Source: Atkinsonella hypoxylon | Taxonomy: Eukaryota; Ascomycota; Sordariomycetes; Hypocreales; Clavicipitaceae | DNA: 27,519 nucleotides | Assembly (NCBI GenBank): GCA_000729835.1 | Contig: JFHB01000301.1 | Span: 1-27,519 of the forward strand | Reading direction: 5' to 3' | The notes under the pieces: model-generated | Databases searched by the model: none | What the model saw: only the letters and a program-made list of their open reading frames with translations | What the model was told of the DNA's origin: nothing | Shown here: positions 1-12,077 of the stretch, piece by piece | Layout of the letters: each line of letters starts with the position of its first letter | How positions within the stretch are numbered: position 1 is the first letter of the stretch | Program-made: the position numbers and the translations under genes

Positions 1-3000
1 CATTAGTAGGTTGTAACTTATTAGTATTTTGCTTAAAGTTACTAGTGTCTTTACTATATTAAGCAGTATATTGTAAAGTATAGAGCTATTTATTAGCAGT
101 AAAAGTCTACTATCTCTCTAGATTAAGCCTAAACTTCTTAATATAATCCCTAAAAATAGTTTTTATTAAGTACTATACTATCTAAGGTCTTTAAACAGTA
201 AGCGCTAGTAACTTTTACTTAGCTATATACTTTAAAAGAACTATTCTATTATATTACTAACTTCTTCTTTATTAATATATCTATAACCCTTTATATATTA
301 TATATAAAGACTAAATCTTCTAAAACTAATTAATCTTTCTCCTTTTACAATAATACCTCTTAGTTCTAGTTTATTTAATTAGTTAAGTATTACCTAAATA
401 TAAAAACTTTTATATAAGCCTTTTAGATATTTACTTCTTTTTGTTCTAGTATTCTAACTCTTACTTTAAAGAGATTCTATATTATTATAACTTTTAACTA
501 ATTAATTAACCTTTAAGTAGGAAATTTAACTTCTAAAGGAAGAATAAGCTTTTAACTATAAATTAAGTAGAAAGTAGATTTACTGTATAATACTTATATA
601 GCTATATAGTCTACTAATAGTGCTTTATTTAGCAATTTAAACTACTTTCTATTAGAATCTTTTATCTTTAAAAGAGTAAATATAAGTATTTAATAACTAG
701 CTTTAATAGGTAAATTAGCTTTTAAATTGTATACTAATATCTTAATCCCTTTAATTCTAATAGCTTTAACTGCTTTTTTAAGATTTCTATATATTTCTAG
801 CTCTCTATTAAAAACTAGAAATTAGAAAACTCTAAATTATATAATTAGTTTTATTAAGAACTTCTAAATAGCTATAATATTAGTATACTATATAGAGTGT
901 ACTTCTACCTATCTAATAAGGTTATATTTTACTTCTAGAAGGTACTTAAAACTATAATTAAGTAGTATATATTAGGTGTTAATATATATCTTACTTATTA
1001 GGTTGCTTAAAGCTACTAATATTAATAATTCTTTAGGCCTTTAAGGAGTAAACTTTTAGTATACCTTATAACAGAAAATTATTACTTAAACTATATTCTA
1101 GAGTTCTTTCTAAAAGTACTTAATTCTAACTACTTAAAATATAACTTCTATATCTTTATAACCTATTTACTTATATAAAGCCTTAATAATCTTCTTCTAT
1201 TATATTAAGTCTTTAATAACTAAAGTAAAACCCTTTATTATACTAATTAGTCTCTTTTACAATAGGCCTTTATCTAAGAAGTATTGCTTAGCACTTATAT
1301 AAAGTTACTTATACTTACTCTTATTTAAATTAAATAGTCTTTATAACGTTAAAAGGAAATCTATAATTTATTAAGTCCTAAGAGTGTAGTATACTCTATT
1401 GTGCAGCTAGATCTTATTAACGTTAAGCTGTAAGTTAATAAAATCTTTAATATCCTCTTTAGCTGCTTAATTTAATATATTAAAAGGCCTATCTTCTTTA
1501 TATAATAAAGCATTAGCTATCTTATTCTTTTCTTCTAGAATATACTTAGCTATAAAATTAAATAGTATAATATAATTAATCTATTATATAATAAGCGCGC
1601 CTAGAATATTATTAATAGCACTATTAAGCTAATATATAAGTACCTAAGAATTAGTCTTTAGAGTAAAGGGAACTCTATAGAGATAAATTTATAGCTTTCT
1701 TAATATATAAACAATAGCTCTATATTTCTACTTTATTCTATTATACTTAATTTCTAAATTACTTTAATATCTACTTTTATATTATATAAAGTGTTATTAC
1801 CTATTAATAATTTATATTAAAACTACTCTTTATTCTTTTAAGCTTATATTAACTATTAATATAATTTCTTTAGCGCTTAAGCTAAGATTAATTATTATAA
1901 GAACTAGTGTAGTTATTATTATATACTTAAGAACCTCTATAGCGTTCTTCTAGTTTAGTCCTTAAGTTTACTTAGCACTCTTCTTAAGTAAGATTATAAA
2001 AGGCTTAGCTTTTATAGAGTAATACTATACCTAGATATAATAATAGCCTATAAGCTTAAGAAAGAATTTAACCTTAAAAATATTCTTATACTCTATTTAC
2101 TTTAAAATCTTTATTACCTTTACTTCTAAAGGTTTTCTTCTATTAATACTATATATAAATTTAATAATCTCTATAGTTTTTTAGTATAGCTTTAATTTTA
2201 TAGTAGATATAGTATAACTAACTAGCTTAATATTAATAAGGACTTTATTAATGTTAATTAAATATTCTATAATATATCTTTATATATTAAGCAACACTTT
2301 CTCTCTATTGTATATAGTAGTAAGGCCTTTTACTGCTATATTATCTAAGAAAGGCTTATAAGTGTAAGGGATTAAGTTAAAAAGAATTCTCTTTACTATT
2401 TAAATAAATTAAGTAATAAAGTTAGTTAAGGAAGTATATAAAGTTATAGAAGCTCTATTGCTGTTAAAATTATTATTAAGTCCCTACTTTCCTCTATAAG
2501 TAGCACTTAGTTATAGCTTAATAGTAAATTAATAACTAAAAGTATCTTATATATTCTAAATTCTTTACTAAAAGCCTTTACTCCTTCTAGAATATAGGCG
2601 TTCTATATTATAATCTTATTGTAAGCTGTTATAAACAGCATTAGTTATATCCCTTTATTCTTCTTTATTACTAAAAAGTAAGAGTTTCTATAAGATCTAT
2701 AGCTCTTTTCTAATAATCTATACTAAAGCTTCTTTTTTAATAAATTAACTAATCTCCCTTATAGGCTAATAGATATTAATATTAACTTTACTTTTTAAGC
2801 TCTATAAGCAATAGTATAGATAACTTAAGGCAGTGCAATTAGGGAATTAATCTTTCTACACTCTAATAAGTTCTACACTAATACTACTTTTTAGTTATAG
2901 AGGATTTCCTTAAAAATATTAACTTCTTCTTCTATTAAATATCTTTATACTTATTTAACTATTTAATTTAAACGCTCTTTTATTATTTAGAATCCTTAGG

Positions 3001-4357
3001 GCTTTTTACTAAATCTTTCTATAATATATTTAGTATATTTTCCTAATTTATTTAAGTGTACTTTTGCCTCTTTCTACTTCTTCTATTTCTACTTAAGGTC
3101 TCTATTAAGTGTAGATCTATCTAAAGGAATATTATCTTTTAGTAGAATCTTATTAGCTTTTTGCTTATATAATATATTTACCTTTAGATTAATTAGTTAT
3201 AATTGCCTTAAGGGCTAAATCTTCTTTATAGTCTCTTTAAGTTAGCTTTTATACTAATTAGCTATTCTCTTTATTATAAAGTTAATAATAGCTGTACCTT
3301 TATTCTTTATTATAGGTACTAGCTCCTTATTGTTATTTAACTTAGCTTTAAGACTCTCTTTAACTATTTAATTATAGACTAAATCCTTAAATAACTTATT
3401 AATTAAGATTAAATTAACGCTAGTAGCTATTACTTTATTTATTATAGTTTTCTATTTAACACTTTTAGTAACCCTTAAGACTAATATAATATTACTAAAA
3501 TAGTACTTTAAGAGAAGCTTACCTCCTTTATTACTATACTTAAAGGTAACTTTAGCTATATATATAAAAGGCATTTTAAGGATTAATTATATATATAAAG
3601 ACTTTAGTATAATATAAAAGTAAATTAGCGTTTAAACGTTTTTAAGGTATAGCTTTATTATTACCTCTCTTAATATTATAAGCTTATATAATATAAAAGA
3701 TATAGTAGTAGTCTTTTACTTTATTAGAGTTATTTTTAAATTAAGCTCTTTAATAAGGTCCTTAGTAATAATATTCCCTTATAAACTATAATCTATAAGA
3801 CTATTAATAAGTAAAGAGTTTAGGCTTTTAAGTTATACTTAAAGGTAAAGTAAGTTCTATAAATAGCTTATAATTACTTTTAGCTTTAAAATACTATTTA
3901 ATTCTTTAATATAAAGCGTATTTACCTATAGGTTTATAATAAACTTTTTCTCTTTAATATAATTTTCTATATATTCTTATATAACGTTCTATAAATCCTT
4001 CTAGATACTACTAAGCAGCTATTTTATATATTTATTAGTAATGTCTTCCTTATTGTCTTCTATTGCCTCTTTAACTATAGTAGATATTGTTTTAATAATA
4101 TTAATTAATTAATCTTTCTACTTCTTAACTCTTTACCTCTTCCTTAGAATAGAATATAGAGGTATAACTTTAGCACTTATCTTATTAATATAATAAACTT
4201 TATTAATACTATTTACTTATATTAAGCATTTATTCTTTATTGCTCCTATAAGTATAGGCATTAATTAGTATAGGTCTTATAAGCTAACTTTAATCTTTTT
4301 CTAAAAAATATCTTTAAATAATTATATAAAAAGCTATACTTTTATATCTATAGAGCT
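1..4357. repeat. Left arm of a long inverted repeat (pairs with 7175-12247)
   Basis: The reverse complement of this arm matches 7175-12247 apart from the 710 bp added there by a solo LTR and its target duplication. After removing those, the arms are 4357 and 4363 bases. They are separated by 4358-7174 (copy R gag, leader and LTR). The arms are the gag-pol-boundary-to-pol-end portions of two oppositely oriented gypsy-1 copies. The left arm may extend beyond the window. Confidence 0.85.
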
Positions 4358-4850
4358 ATCTTCTTTAGCTTTCTTTTTTTTTCTTTTTACTTAATCTTTT
4401 AAAGCTTCTTCTTACTTAATAAAGCGTTATATCTCTACAGTATAAACTCTAAAGAGCTAAGCTATAATTCTCTCCTTAATTAGTATATAAAGAGTCCTTT
4501 TAGGTCTATATTCCTTTATCTTAAACGTTAAAGTTACTATAGTACTATTAGTAAGGTCTCTCTTAAGGATAGCTTCTAGTAGAATCTATATTAGGCAATA
4601 ATTAAAAATATTAATCTTATTAAAGATTTAATCTAATGTCTTTCTCTCTTTCTTACTAGGCTTTTAATAGTTTAATGTTTTTCTGCTAAATTCCTTAACT
4701 TAAGGATAATACTATTTTATAATATAGTAGTTAAAGTAATTAACTTAGAACACTATAAGCCTATAAAGATAACTTTCTATACTAAAGAAGCTTTATATAA
4801 GAATAAGTAGCACTAGATTATTTAATTTTACTGTTAAGATACTTACTCTT
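110..4850 (-). pseudogene. gypsy-1 copy R pol (protease, RT, RNase H, integrase), RIP-inactivated
   Basis: Decayed pol polyprotein. The retropepsin-like motif L-I-D lies at about 3800-3785, with Asp at 3793-3791. RT, RNase H and integrase follow in the same order as in copy F, and the pairing between the copies holds by eye to the left edge. Zinc knuckle (4939), protease Asp (3793) and the C-terminal segment (130) are all in one frame, so there is no net frameshift over about 4.8 kb; the gene is broken by many TAA/TAG codons, as expected when CAA, CAG and TGG are hit by RIP. The likely end is TAG at 112-110, at the same place in copy F. This copy has no copia LTR at 172-176, so it preserves the empty target site. 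Confidence 0.75.
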
Positions 4851-6689
4851 TAATTATACTTTATAAAGCTAATCTTATTATTATACTAGTGAAACTAGCA
4901 TTAATCTATATAATAACCTTTCTTACTACAGTAATAGCAGTAATACTGCTTTATATAGCTTCTAGTTATATAGGTCTTAAAGCTCTAGGTATTACTATAT
5001 ATATTAATAGCGTTAATATATATATTCTGCCTTTCCTCCTTCTTTTTCCTAAATTTCTTTTTAAAAAGCTTTATAATATCTATCTTTAAAACTACCTACT
5101 TTATAAGTATAATCTTTATATCTTTAAACTTCTAGGTTAAATTATTTATTTAATCTTTTACTTCTAAAATAGGCTATATAATTTCCTTAGCTTTATAACT
5201 AAAATTACTTATACTATAATACTTAGGACTTCTTCTGCCTAAAGGTATATAAAGATAGTTCTTTCTATTGTTATAGAGTTTAGAATTGTAGTCTTCTAGC
5301 TCTATTCTAGCTTATATATACTAGCTAAGCTGCTCTAATAACTCTCTATAGAGCATTACAATAAACTTAGCTTTAATAACTTTTATTTAATCTATAAAGC
5401 TAATAAGTATAGTATCTAATAAGGCCTTATAAATATAATTAAACTAAGAGGTTATACTACACTATATATAGAGCTTAGCGCTAATTATAGCAGCTTAATG
5501 TTCTTAAAGCTAATAAAGAGTGTCTTTTATAGTTCTTAAATAGTTTCTCTTTAGGTCTTTAAGCTTCTTATTAGCTTACTCCTTTTAATCCTAAGGAGTA
5601 GCTTTATACTAAAGTAAAAGCTACTCTTTAGCTTCTTTCTAATTATATAAGATATAAATAACCTTTATATATTTATAGATTAATAGGTTAATATAATAAA
5701 TAAATATCTTTTATTAGTTCTTTTTTAAAATAAATAAGGTTTCTATTTTTAGCTTAAAGCTAGTTAAGTAATTAAGGATATTTTCTCCCTTAAATTAGTA
5801 TATATTAAACTTCTTATTAAAGGTAGCCTAAGCTTACTACTTCTTAATAGCTTTACCTATAGCTTTAGTAAGAGCCTTATAAAGTATAGCTATAGCACTA
5901 CTAATACTAGCCTTTTTATTTTAAGCATTTAATTCTATTGTAATCTTAGGTTCTAAAATAACTTTTTTAGAAGATTTACTAGATTAGCTAGAGCTAATAT
6001 TAGTTGCTTTAAATATAGAGCTTATACTTTTCTTTAAGGGATATAGAATACTAAACTTATATAAATAACTAGTAAAATAGCTTAATATAGAAAATAGATA
6101 TAAAAAGAATAATTAATCTTACTTAATAGGAAAAGTGTAATATATATAATTCTCTATATTAGCTATACTTTTAATGCTTTTACTTTCTACTTTTATAGTT
6201 ATATAAGCTTTTAACGCTAAGATATAAAGGCTAAGAACTTAATTACTAATAATAGTAAATATAAAGATAACTATTAAGATAAGGATAAAAGAGAAATTTT
6301 TCTCTATAATTAAATAATTATAACGTTTAAGGGACCTAAAAACTTCCTTTTTAGCGTATTAAGGCTATTTTAGCTAAGGGTAAAATAGAGGTTAAATAGG
6401 CTAGCTAGTATTTATAATATAGCAATTATCTTTAACTAAGCTTAGCTCTTTTTAGCTTAAAAAAGCTATAGAAATTTTCTTTCTTCCTTAATTAAATAAT
6501 CCCTTATAATATAGAGCTTTTATCTCTATAATTTCCTTCTTTCTTATATTAGCAATATTTAAGCTAAAGTGCTCTTCTATCTCTAATACTTAGCAGCTTT
6601 TCCTTCTTTTTTCTAGAATCTCTATAAAAAACCTTTTAATTATATAATACACTTTAATTAGAATAAGTCCTTAGTAAAGCCTCTATTTT
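4358..6689 (-). other. 5' part of gypsy-1 found only in copy R
   Basis: This stretch has no partner in copy F, which starts at the equivalent of position 4357. It carries the gag region and, between about 6050 and the LTR at 6690, about 640 bases of leader in which I see no convincing coding sequence. Just after the LTR (6689 downward on the minus strand) the usual TGG that starts a tRNA 3'-end primer site is absent, so the primer is unknown; RIP damage or a self-priming mechanism are both possible. Confidence 0.5.
4850..6050 (-). pseudogene. gypsy-1 copy R gag (capsid/nucleocapsid), RIP-inactivated
   Basis: Decayed gag, which would form the element's virus-like particle and bind its RNA. 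At 4939-4898 on the minus strand there is a zinc knuckle of the C-x2-C-x4-H-x4-C type (read C-Y-Y-C-S-K-K-G-Y-Y-I-D-stop-C): the three cysteines remain, the histidine position is tyrosine (CAC to TAC), and one codon is now TAA. Upstream, in the same frame, is a lysine-rich stretch and a capsid-like segment around 5790-5690. The frame is the one used by the downstream protease and integrase, so gag and pol probably formed one polyprotein. The start codon cannot be identified; the limit at 6050 is where coding-like sequence begins. Short plus-strand open frames here (for example 4889-5089) are antisense shadows of this gene. Confidence 0.6.
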
Positions 6690-7170
6690 TGTTGCCTTAA
6701 AACTAAACCTCTAAATAACTATATAGCTTACACTAAAGTAGGTAACAATATAGTGTATATTAAGATTAAAGAGAATTAGTAAAGAGTAAGATATTTATTA
6801 GTGTATACTATTAAATAATAGTAGGTAAGAAGATTAAATAATTAGAAAAGGCAGAAATAAAATATTAATTATAGCTTAAAAGATATATATATATAAAAGG
6901 AGCTAAATATATTAAAGAGTTAAAGAAAGCATTAGTGTTAGTAAAGTAATGTCCCTTAAGTATTAAGTGTTATAAATTAAAGTAGGCTAAAAGATATTAA
7001 TTAATCGAAAAGAGCAAAAGCTAAAAAGAGCTAGCAGAAGCTGCTTACGCACTTACTTGCTTAAACTATCTAGATGTCTAGGCGATGCGCACTTTTATAG
7101 AGAAAAATCTATATATAGCATCCCTTACAAAGCTAATATAAGAGCGCAAGGGGGTAACCCCGCCGCGACA
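6690..7170 (-). repeat. gypsy-1 5' LTR of copy R (LTR A, 481 bp)
   Basis: Read on the minus strand it begins TGTCGCGGCGGGG at 7170 and ends GGCAACA at 6690, so it has TG...CA termini. It matches 16324-16804 over the same length (481 bp) in the opposite orientation, and the left 306 bases of that LTR at 26798-27103. The first 13 bases differ from LTR B only by G/A and C/T changes. The gypsy-1 internal sequence lies directly left of it. The end nearest 7170 is much less mutated than the end nearest 6690. Confidence 0.88.
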
Positions 7171-10100
7171 CAACAGCTCTATAGATGTAAAAGTATAGCT
7201 TCTTGCGCAATTATTTAAAGATGTTTTTCAGAAAAAGATTGGAGTTAGCTTACAAGACCTATACTAACTAATGCCTACACTTACAGGAGCAATAGGGAAT
7301 AAATGCCTAATGTAAGCAAATAGTGTTAATAAAGTCTATTATGTTAACAGAATAAGTGCTAAAGTTATACCTCTATATTCTATCCTAAGGAAGAGGTAAA
7401 GAGTTAAGGAGTAATAAGATTAATTAATTAATGTTATTAAGATAATATCTACTATAGTTAAAGAGGCAACAGAAGATAATAAGGAAGATATTACTAATAA
7501 ATGTATAAAATAGCTGCTTAGTAGTATCTAGAAGGATTTATAGAACGTTATATAAGAATGTATAGGAAATTATATTAAAGAGAAGAAGTCTATTATAGAC
7601 CTATAGGTAAATGCGCTTTATATTAAAGAATTAAATAGTATTTTAAAGCTAAAAGTAATTATAAGCTATTTATAGAACTTACCTTACCTTTAAGTATAAC
7701 TTAAAAGCCTAAACTCTTTACTTATTAATAGTCTTATAGATTGTAGTTTATAAGGGAATATTATTACTAAGGACCTTATTAAAGAGCTTAATTTAAAAAT
7801 AACTTTAATAAAGCAAGAGACTACTACTATATCTTTTACGTTATATAAGCTTATAATATTAAAAGAGGTAATAATAAAGCTGTACCTTAGAAACATTTAA
7901 ACGCTAATTTACTTTTATATTACGCTAAAGTCTTTATATATATAATTAATCCTTAAAATACCTTTTATATATATAGCTAAAGTTACCTTTAAGTACAGTA
8001 ATAAAGGAGGTAAGCTTCTCTTAAAGTGCTATTTTAGTAATATTATATTAGTCTTAAGGGTTACTAGAAGTATTAAATAGAAGACTACAATAGATAAAGT
8101 AATAGTTACTAGCGTTAATTTAATCTTAATTAATAAGTTATTTAAGGATTTAGTCTATAATTAAATAGTTAAAGAGAGTCTTAAAGATAAGTTAAATAAT
8201 AATAAGAAGCTAGTGCTTATAATAGAGAATAAAAGTGTAGCTATTACTAACCTTATAATAAAGGGAATAGCTAACTAGTATAGAAGCTAACTTAAAGAGG
8301 CTGTAAAGAAGATTTAGCCCTTAAGGTAATTATAACTAATTAATCTAAAGGTAAATATATTATATAAGCAGAAAGCTAATAAGATTTTGCTAAAAAACAA
8401 TATTTCTTTAGATAGGTTTACGCTTAATAGAGACCTTAAGTAGAAATAGAAAAAGTAAAAAGAGATAAAAGTACACTTAAATAAATTAAAGAAATATACT
8501 AAATATATTATAAAAAGATTTAGTAAAAAACCCTAAGGATTCTAAATAACAAAAAAGCGCTTAAATTAAATAGTTAAATAAGTATAAAAACATTTAATAG
8601 TAAAAGAAGTTAATATTTTTAAGGAAATCCTTTATAACTAAGAGGTAGCACTAGTGTAGAACTTATTAGAGTGTAAAAAGATTAATCCTTTAGTTATACT
8701 GCCTTAAGTTATCTATACTATTGCTTATAGAGCTTAAAAAGTAAAGTTAATACTAATACCTATTAGCTTATAAAAGAGACTAGTTAATTTATTAAAAAAG
8801 AAGCTTTAGTATAGGTTATTAAAAGAGAGTTATAAATCTTATAGAAACCCTTACTTTTTAGTAATAAAGAAGGATAAAGAGATATAGCTAGTGCTGTTTA
8901 TAATAGCTTACAATAAGATTACAATATAGAATGCCTATATTCTAAAAGGAGTAAAGGCTTTTAGTGAAGAATTTAGAATATATAAGATACTTTTAGTTAT
9001 TAATTTACTATTAAGCTATAACTAAGTGCTGCTTATAGAGGAAAGTAGGAACTTAATAATAATTTTAACAGTAATAGAGCTTCTATAACTTTATATACTG
9101 CCTTAAGGAGTAACTAACTCTATTACTTAATTTATTTAAATAGTAAAGAGAATTCTTTTTAACCTAATTCCTTATACTTATAAGCCTTTCTTAAATAATA
9201 TTGTAGTAAAAGAGCTTACTACTACTTATAATAAAGAGAAAGTGTTGCTTAATATATAAAGATATATTATAGAATATTTAATTAATATTAATAAAGTCCT
9301 TATTAATATTAAGCTAGCTAGTTACACTATATTTACTATAAAATTAAAGCTATACTAAAAGACTATAGAGATTATTAGATTTATATATAGCACTAATAGA
9401 AGAAAACCTTTAGAAGTAAAAGTAATAAAGATTCTAGAGTAAATAGAGTATAAAAATATTTTTAAGGTTAAATTCTTTCTTAGGTTTATAGGCTGTTATT
9501 ATATTTAGGTATAGTATTACTTTATAAAAGCTAAGCCTCTTATAATTTTACTTAAAAAGGGTGCTAAGTAAACTTAAGGACTAAACTAAAAGAACACTAT
9601 AGAGGTTCTTAAGTATATAATAATAACTGCACTAGTTCTTATAATAATTAATCTTAGCCTAAGCGCTAAAGAAATTATATTAATAGTTAATATAAGCTTA
9701 AAAGAATATAGAGTAGTTTTAATGTAAATTATTAATAAGTAATAACACCTTATATAATATAAAAGTAGATATTAAAGCAATTTAGAAATTAAGTATAATA
9801 GAATAAAGTAGAAATATAGAGCTATTATTTATATATTAAGAAGGCTATAAATTTATCTCTATAGAGTTCCCTTTACTCTAGAGACTAATTCTTAAGTACT
9901 TATATATTAGCTTAATAGCGCTATTAATAACGTCCTAAGCGCGCTTATTATATAATAGATTAGTTATATTATACTATTTAATTTTATAGCTAGGTATATT
10001 CTAGGAGAAAAGAACAAAATAGCTAATGCTTTATTATATAAAGAAGGTAGGCCTTTTAATATATTAAATTAAGTAGCTAAAGGGGACATTAAAGATTTTA

Positions 10101-11362
10101 TTAACCTATAGCTTAACGTTAATAAGATTTAGCTATATAATAGAGTATACTACACTCTTAAAACTTAATAAATTATAGATTTCCTTTTAACGTTATAAAG
10201 ACTATTTAATCTAAATAAGAGTAAGTATAAGCAACTTTATATAAGTGTTAAGCAATACTTCTTAGATAAAGACCTATTATAGAAGAGACTAACTAGTACA
10301 ATAAAGAGTTCTACTTTAGTTATTAAAGACTTAATGCAATAGAAGAAGATTATTAAAGCTTTATATAAGTAAATAGGTTATAAAGGTGTAGAAGTTATAT
10401 TTTAAGTAGCTAGAATTAGGTACTTTTAGAAAGAACTCTAGAATATAGTTTAAGTAATAATTTTCTATTATAAGGTATACTAAAAGTTTGCTCCTTAAAG
10501 GCCTAAAGAATTATTAATACTAGTAGCTTTAAGCAACTTAATAAGTAAGATATATATTAATATCTAATATATACTACTTAATTATAGTTTTAAGTACCTT
10601 TTAAAAGTAAGATATAACTTTACTAAATAGGTAGAAGTGCGCTTTATATAGTATATTAATGTTACAGCTATTTAGAAGTTCTTAATAAAACTAATTATAT
10701 AATTTAAAGTCTTTTAATTTCTAGTTTTTAATAGAGAGCTAGAAATATATAGAAATCTTAAAAAAGCAGTTAAAGCTATTAGAATTAAAGGGATTAAGAC
10801 ATTAGTGTACAATCTAAAAGCTAATTTACCTATTAAAGCTAGTTATTAAACGCTTATATCTGCCCTTTTAAAGATAGAAGGTTCTAACAGAAAGTGGTTT
10901 AAATTGCTAAATAAAGCACTATTAGCAAACTATATAGCTATATAAGCGTTATACAGTAAATCTACTTTCTACCTAATTTACAGTTAAAAGCTTATTCTTC
11001 CTTTAGAAGTTAAATTTCCTACTTAGAGGTTAATTAATTAGTTAGAAGTTATAATAACGTAGGATCTCTTTAAAGCAAGAGTTAGGATGCTAGAACAAAA
11101 GGAAGTAGATATCTAGAAGGCTTATATAAAAGTCTTTATATTTAGGTAACGCTTAGCTAATTAAACAAACTAGAACTAAGAGGCATTATTGCAAAAGAAG
11201 AAAGATTAATTAGTTCTAGGAGATTTAGTTTTTGTATATAATATATAAAGGGTTATAGATATATTAATAAAGAAGAAGTTAGTAATGCAATAGAATAGTT
11301 CTTTTAAAGTGTACAGCTAAGCGAAAGTTACTAGCGCCTACTGTTTAGAGACCCTAGATAGT

Positions 11363-11367
11363 ATAGT
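11363..11367. repeat. 5-bp target site duplication, left copy (ATAGT)
   Basis: ATAGT directly precedes the LTR start and recurs at 12073-12077. Removing the LTR plus one ATAGT restores both the gypsy-1 pol frame and the sequence seen in copy R. Confidence 0.85.
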
Positions 11368-11471
11368 TGTTAAAAATAAGTTACCCTGTATAGCCTATTT
11401 TTATGCTTGCTAGTTGCCTGTTAGTTGCTCTATCACGTGACCCTAACTAGGTCTTGTTACGTTGATTTTTA

Positions 11472-11566
11472 GTAGAGATATCGCTGTTACTAGATGCAAA
11501 ACATCTAGAATCGACTAGGGCAAAGTTGCCTAACCTATAGTCAACTTTAACAGCGATTTTCTCTAC
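11472..11566 (+). other. Branched inverted-repeat structure in the copia LTR
   Basis: An outer stem pairs GTAGAGATATCGCTGTTA (11472-11489) with 11548-11566 (TAACAGCG...CTCTAC), with a small mismatch. Inside it is a perfect hairpin CTAGATG-CAAAA-CATCTAG (11490-11508) and a second short one, GGCAAAGTTGCC. The same pattern is present on the minus strand at 19260-19354 and 26471-26565. It could fold in RNA as a multi-branch structure; its role is unknown. Confidence 0.6.
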
Positions 11567-11740
11567 AACTAGCAATAGTAGAAATTCAAGAAGTATACCA
11601 TTTAAAAGCTAAGAATTAGGGCTATCTAATAGTATAATTGTTGGATAGAGTTGCTTATAAGGGTTGCTTGTTATTAGTGGAATTTATTAAATTGTGTACG
11701 TAGGCGTCTCGTTTGTATAGCCGTGAGTCGATTTTTTTGT

Positions 11741-11755
11741 TTTTATATAGTAAAT
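11741..11755 (+). promoter_or_regulatory. Putative TATA box of the copia LTR
   Basis: A TTTTATATAGTAAAT motif after a T-rich run is kept in all three copia LTRs (on the minus strand near 19070-19085 and 26280-26295). An LTR promoter would sit in this part of the LTR. The AT-rich background makes a chance match easy. Confidence 0.3.
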
Positions 11756-12072
11756 CTTTTTGCGGAAATTATAAAGTAGCCTACAAGCCCCTTCTAGCGA
11801 CTACAGCCCGCCGATATAGTCAGTAGATCTATAAGGGACTGGAAAGATTTAAGATCCTACCCTCACTTGTTCGTTACAGCGCTCTCAATATAAGATACTA
11901 CTATTATTATAGTTATCTACTGGCTCTACGTGATCTATACTATACACTACAGCTTGATTTAGGCCGCTGCTGCTTCCACTACGTGATAATTGCTAGGAGC
12001 AATTACAGGTGCTGAATATAAGAGACCACTACCCTCTTCTATCTAGTCCTGTAATCCCTATTATTTTCAATA

Positions 12073-12077
12073 ATAGT
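12073..12077. repeat. 5-bp target site duplication, right copy (ATAGT)
   Basis: Second ATAGT, immediately after the LTR end AATA. It places the LTR end at 12072 rather than at the CA three bases earlier. Confidence 0.8.

Larger units (their letters stand above)
1..7170 (-). mobile_element. Ty3/gypsy retrotransposon gypsy-1, copy R (3' end outside window)
   Basis: An LTR retrotransposon on the minus strand with the order 5' LTR (6690-7170), gag, protease, reverse transcriptase, RNase H and integrase. This PR-RT-RH-IN order defines Ty3/gypsy. The window cuts it about 110 bases past the end of pol, so its 3' LTR is not visible. It matches the plus-strand copy at 7175-12247 over its left 4357 bases, with differences that are mostly C/T and G/A transitions. 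It is the more heavily mutated of the two. Its 5' LTR abuts copy F directly, and the simplest reading is an antisense insertion of R into the gag-pol junction of F. The 5 bases right of the LTR (CAACA, 7171-7175) are the candidate target duplication; the partner would lie left of the window. Confidence 0.85.
11368..12072 (+). mobile_element. Solo Ty1/copia LTR (705 bp) inserted in gypsy-1 pol
   Basis: Matches both LTRs of the copia element at 18753-26658 in opposite orientation. It begins TGTTAAAAATAAG and ends TTTTCAATA; the final AATA is probably RIP-altered AACA, giving TGTT...AACA ends. It is flanked by ATAGT at 11363-11367 and 12073-12077. The same position in gypsy-1 copy R (172-176, ACTAT on the plus strand) has a single uninterrupted copy, so this is a clean insertion later reduced to one LTR, presumably by LTR-LTR recombination. 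The LTR is less mutated than the pol sequence around it. Confidence 0.92.

Noticed and set aside
4889..5089. Short plus-strand ORF of 66 codons, hydrophobic
   Set aside because: It is antisense to the gypsy-1 gag zinc-knuckle region; hydrophobicity follows from the AT-rich RIP composition.
7690..7896. Minus-strand ORF of 68 codons
   Set aside because: Antisense shadow of the gypsy-1 copy F protease region, whose plus-strand frame carries the L-I-D motif.
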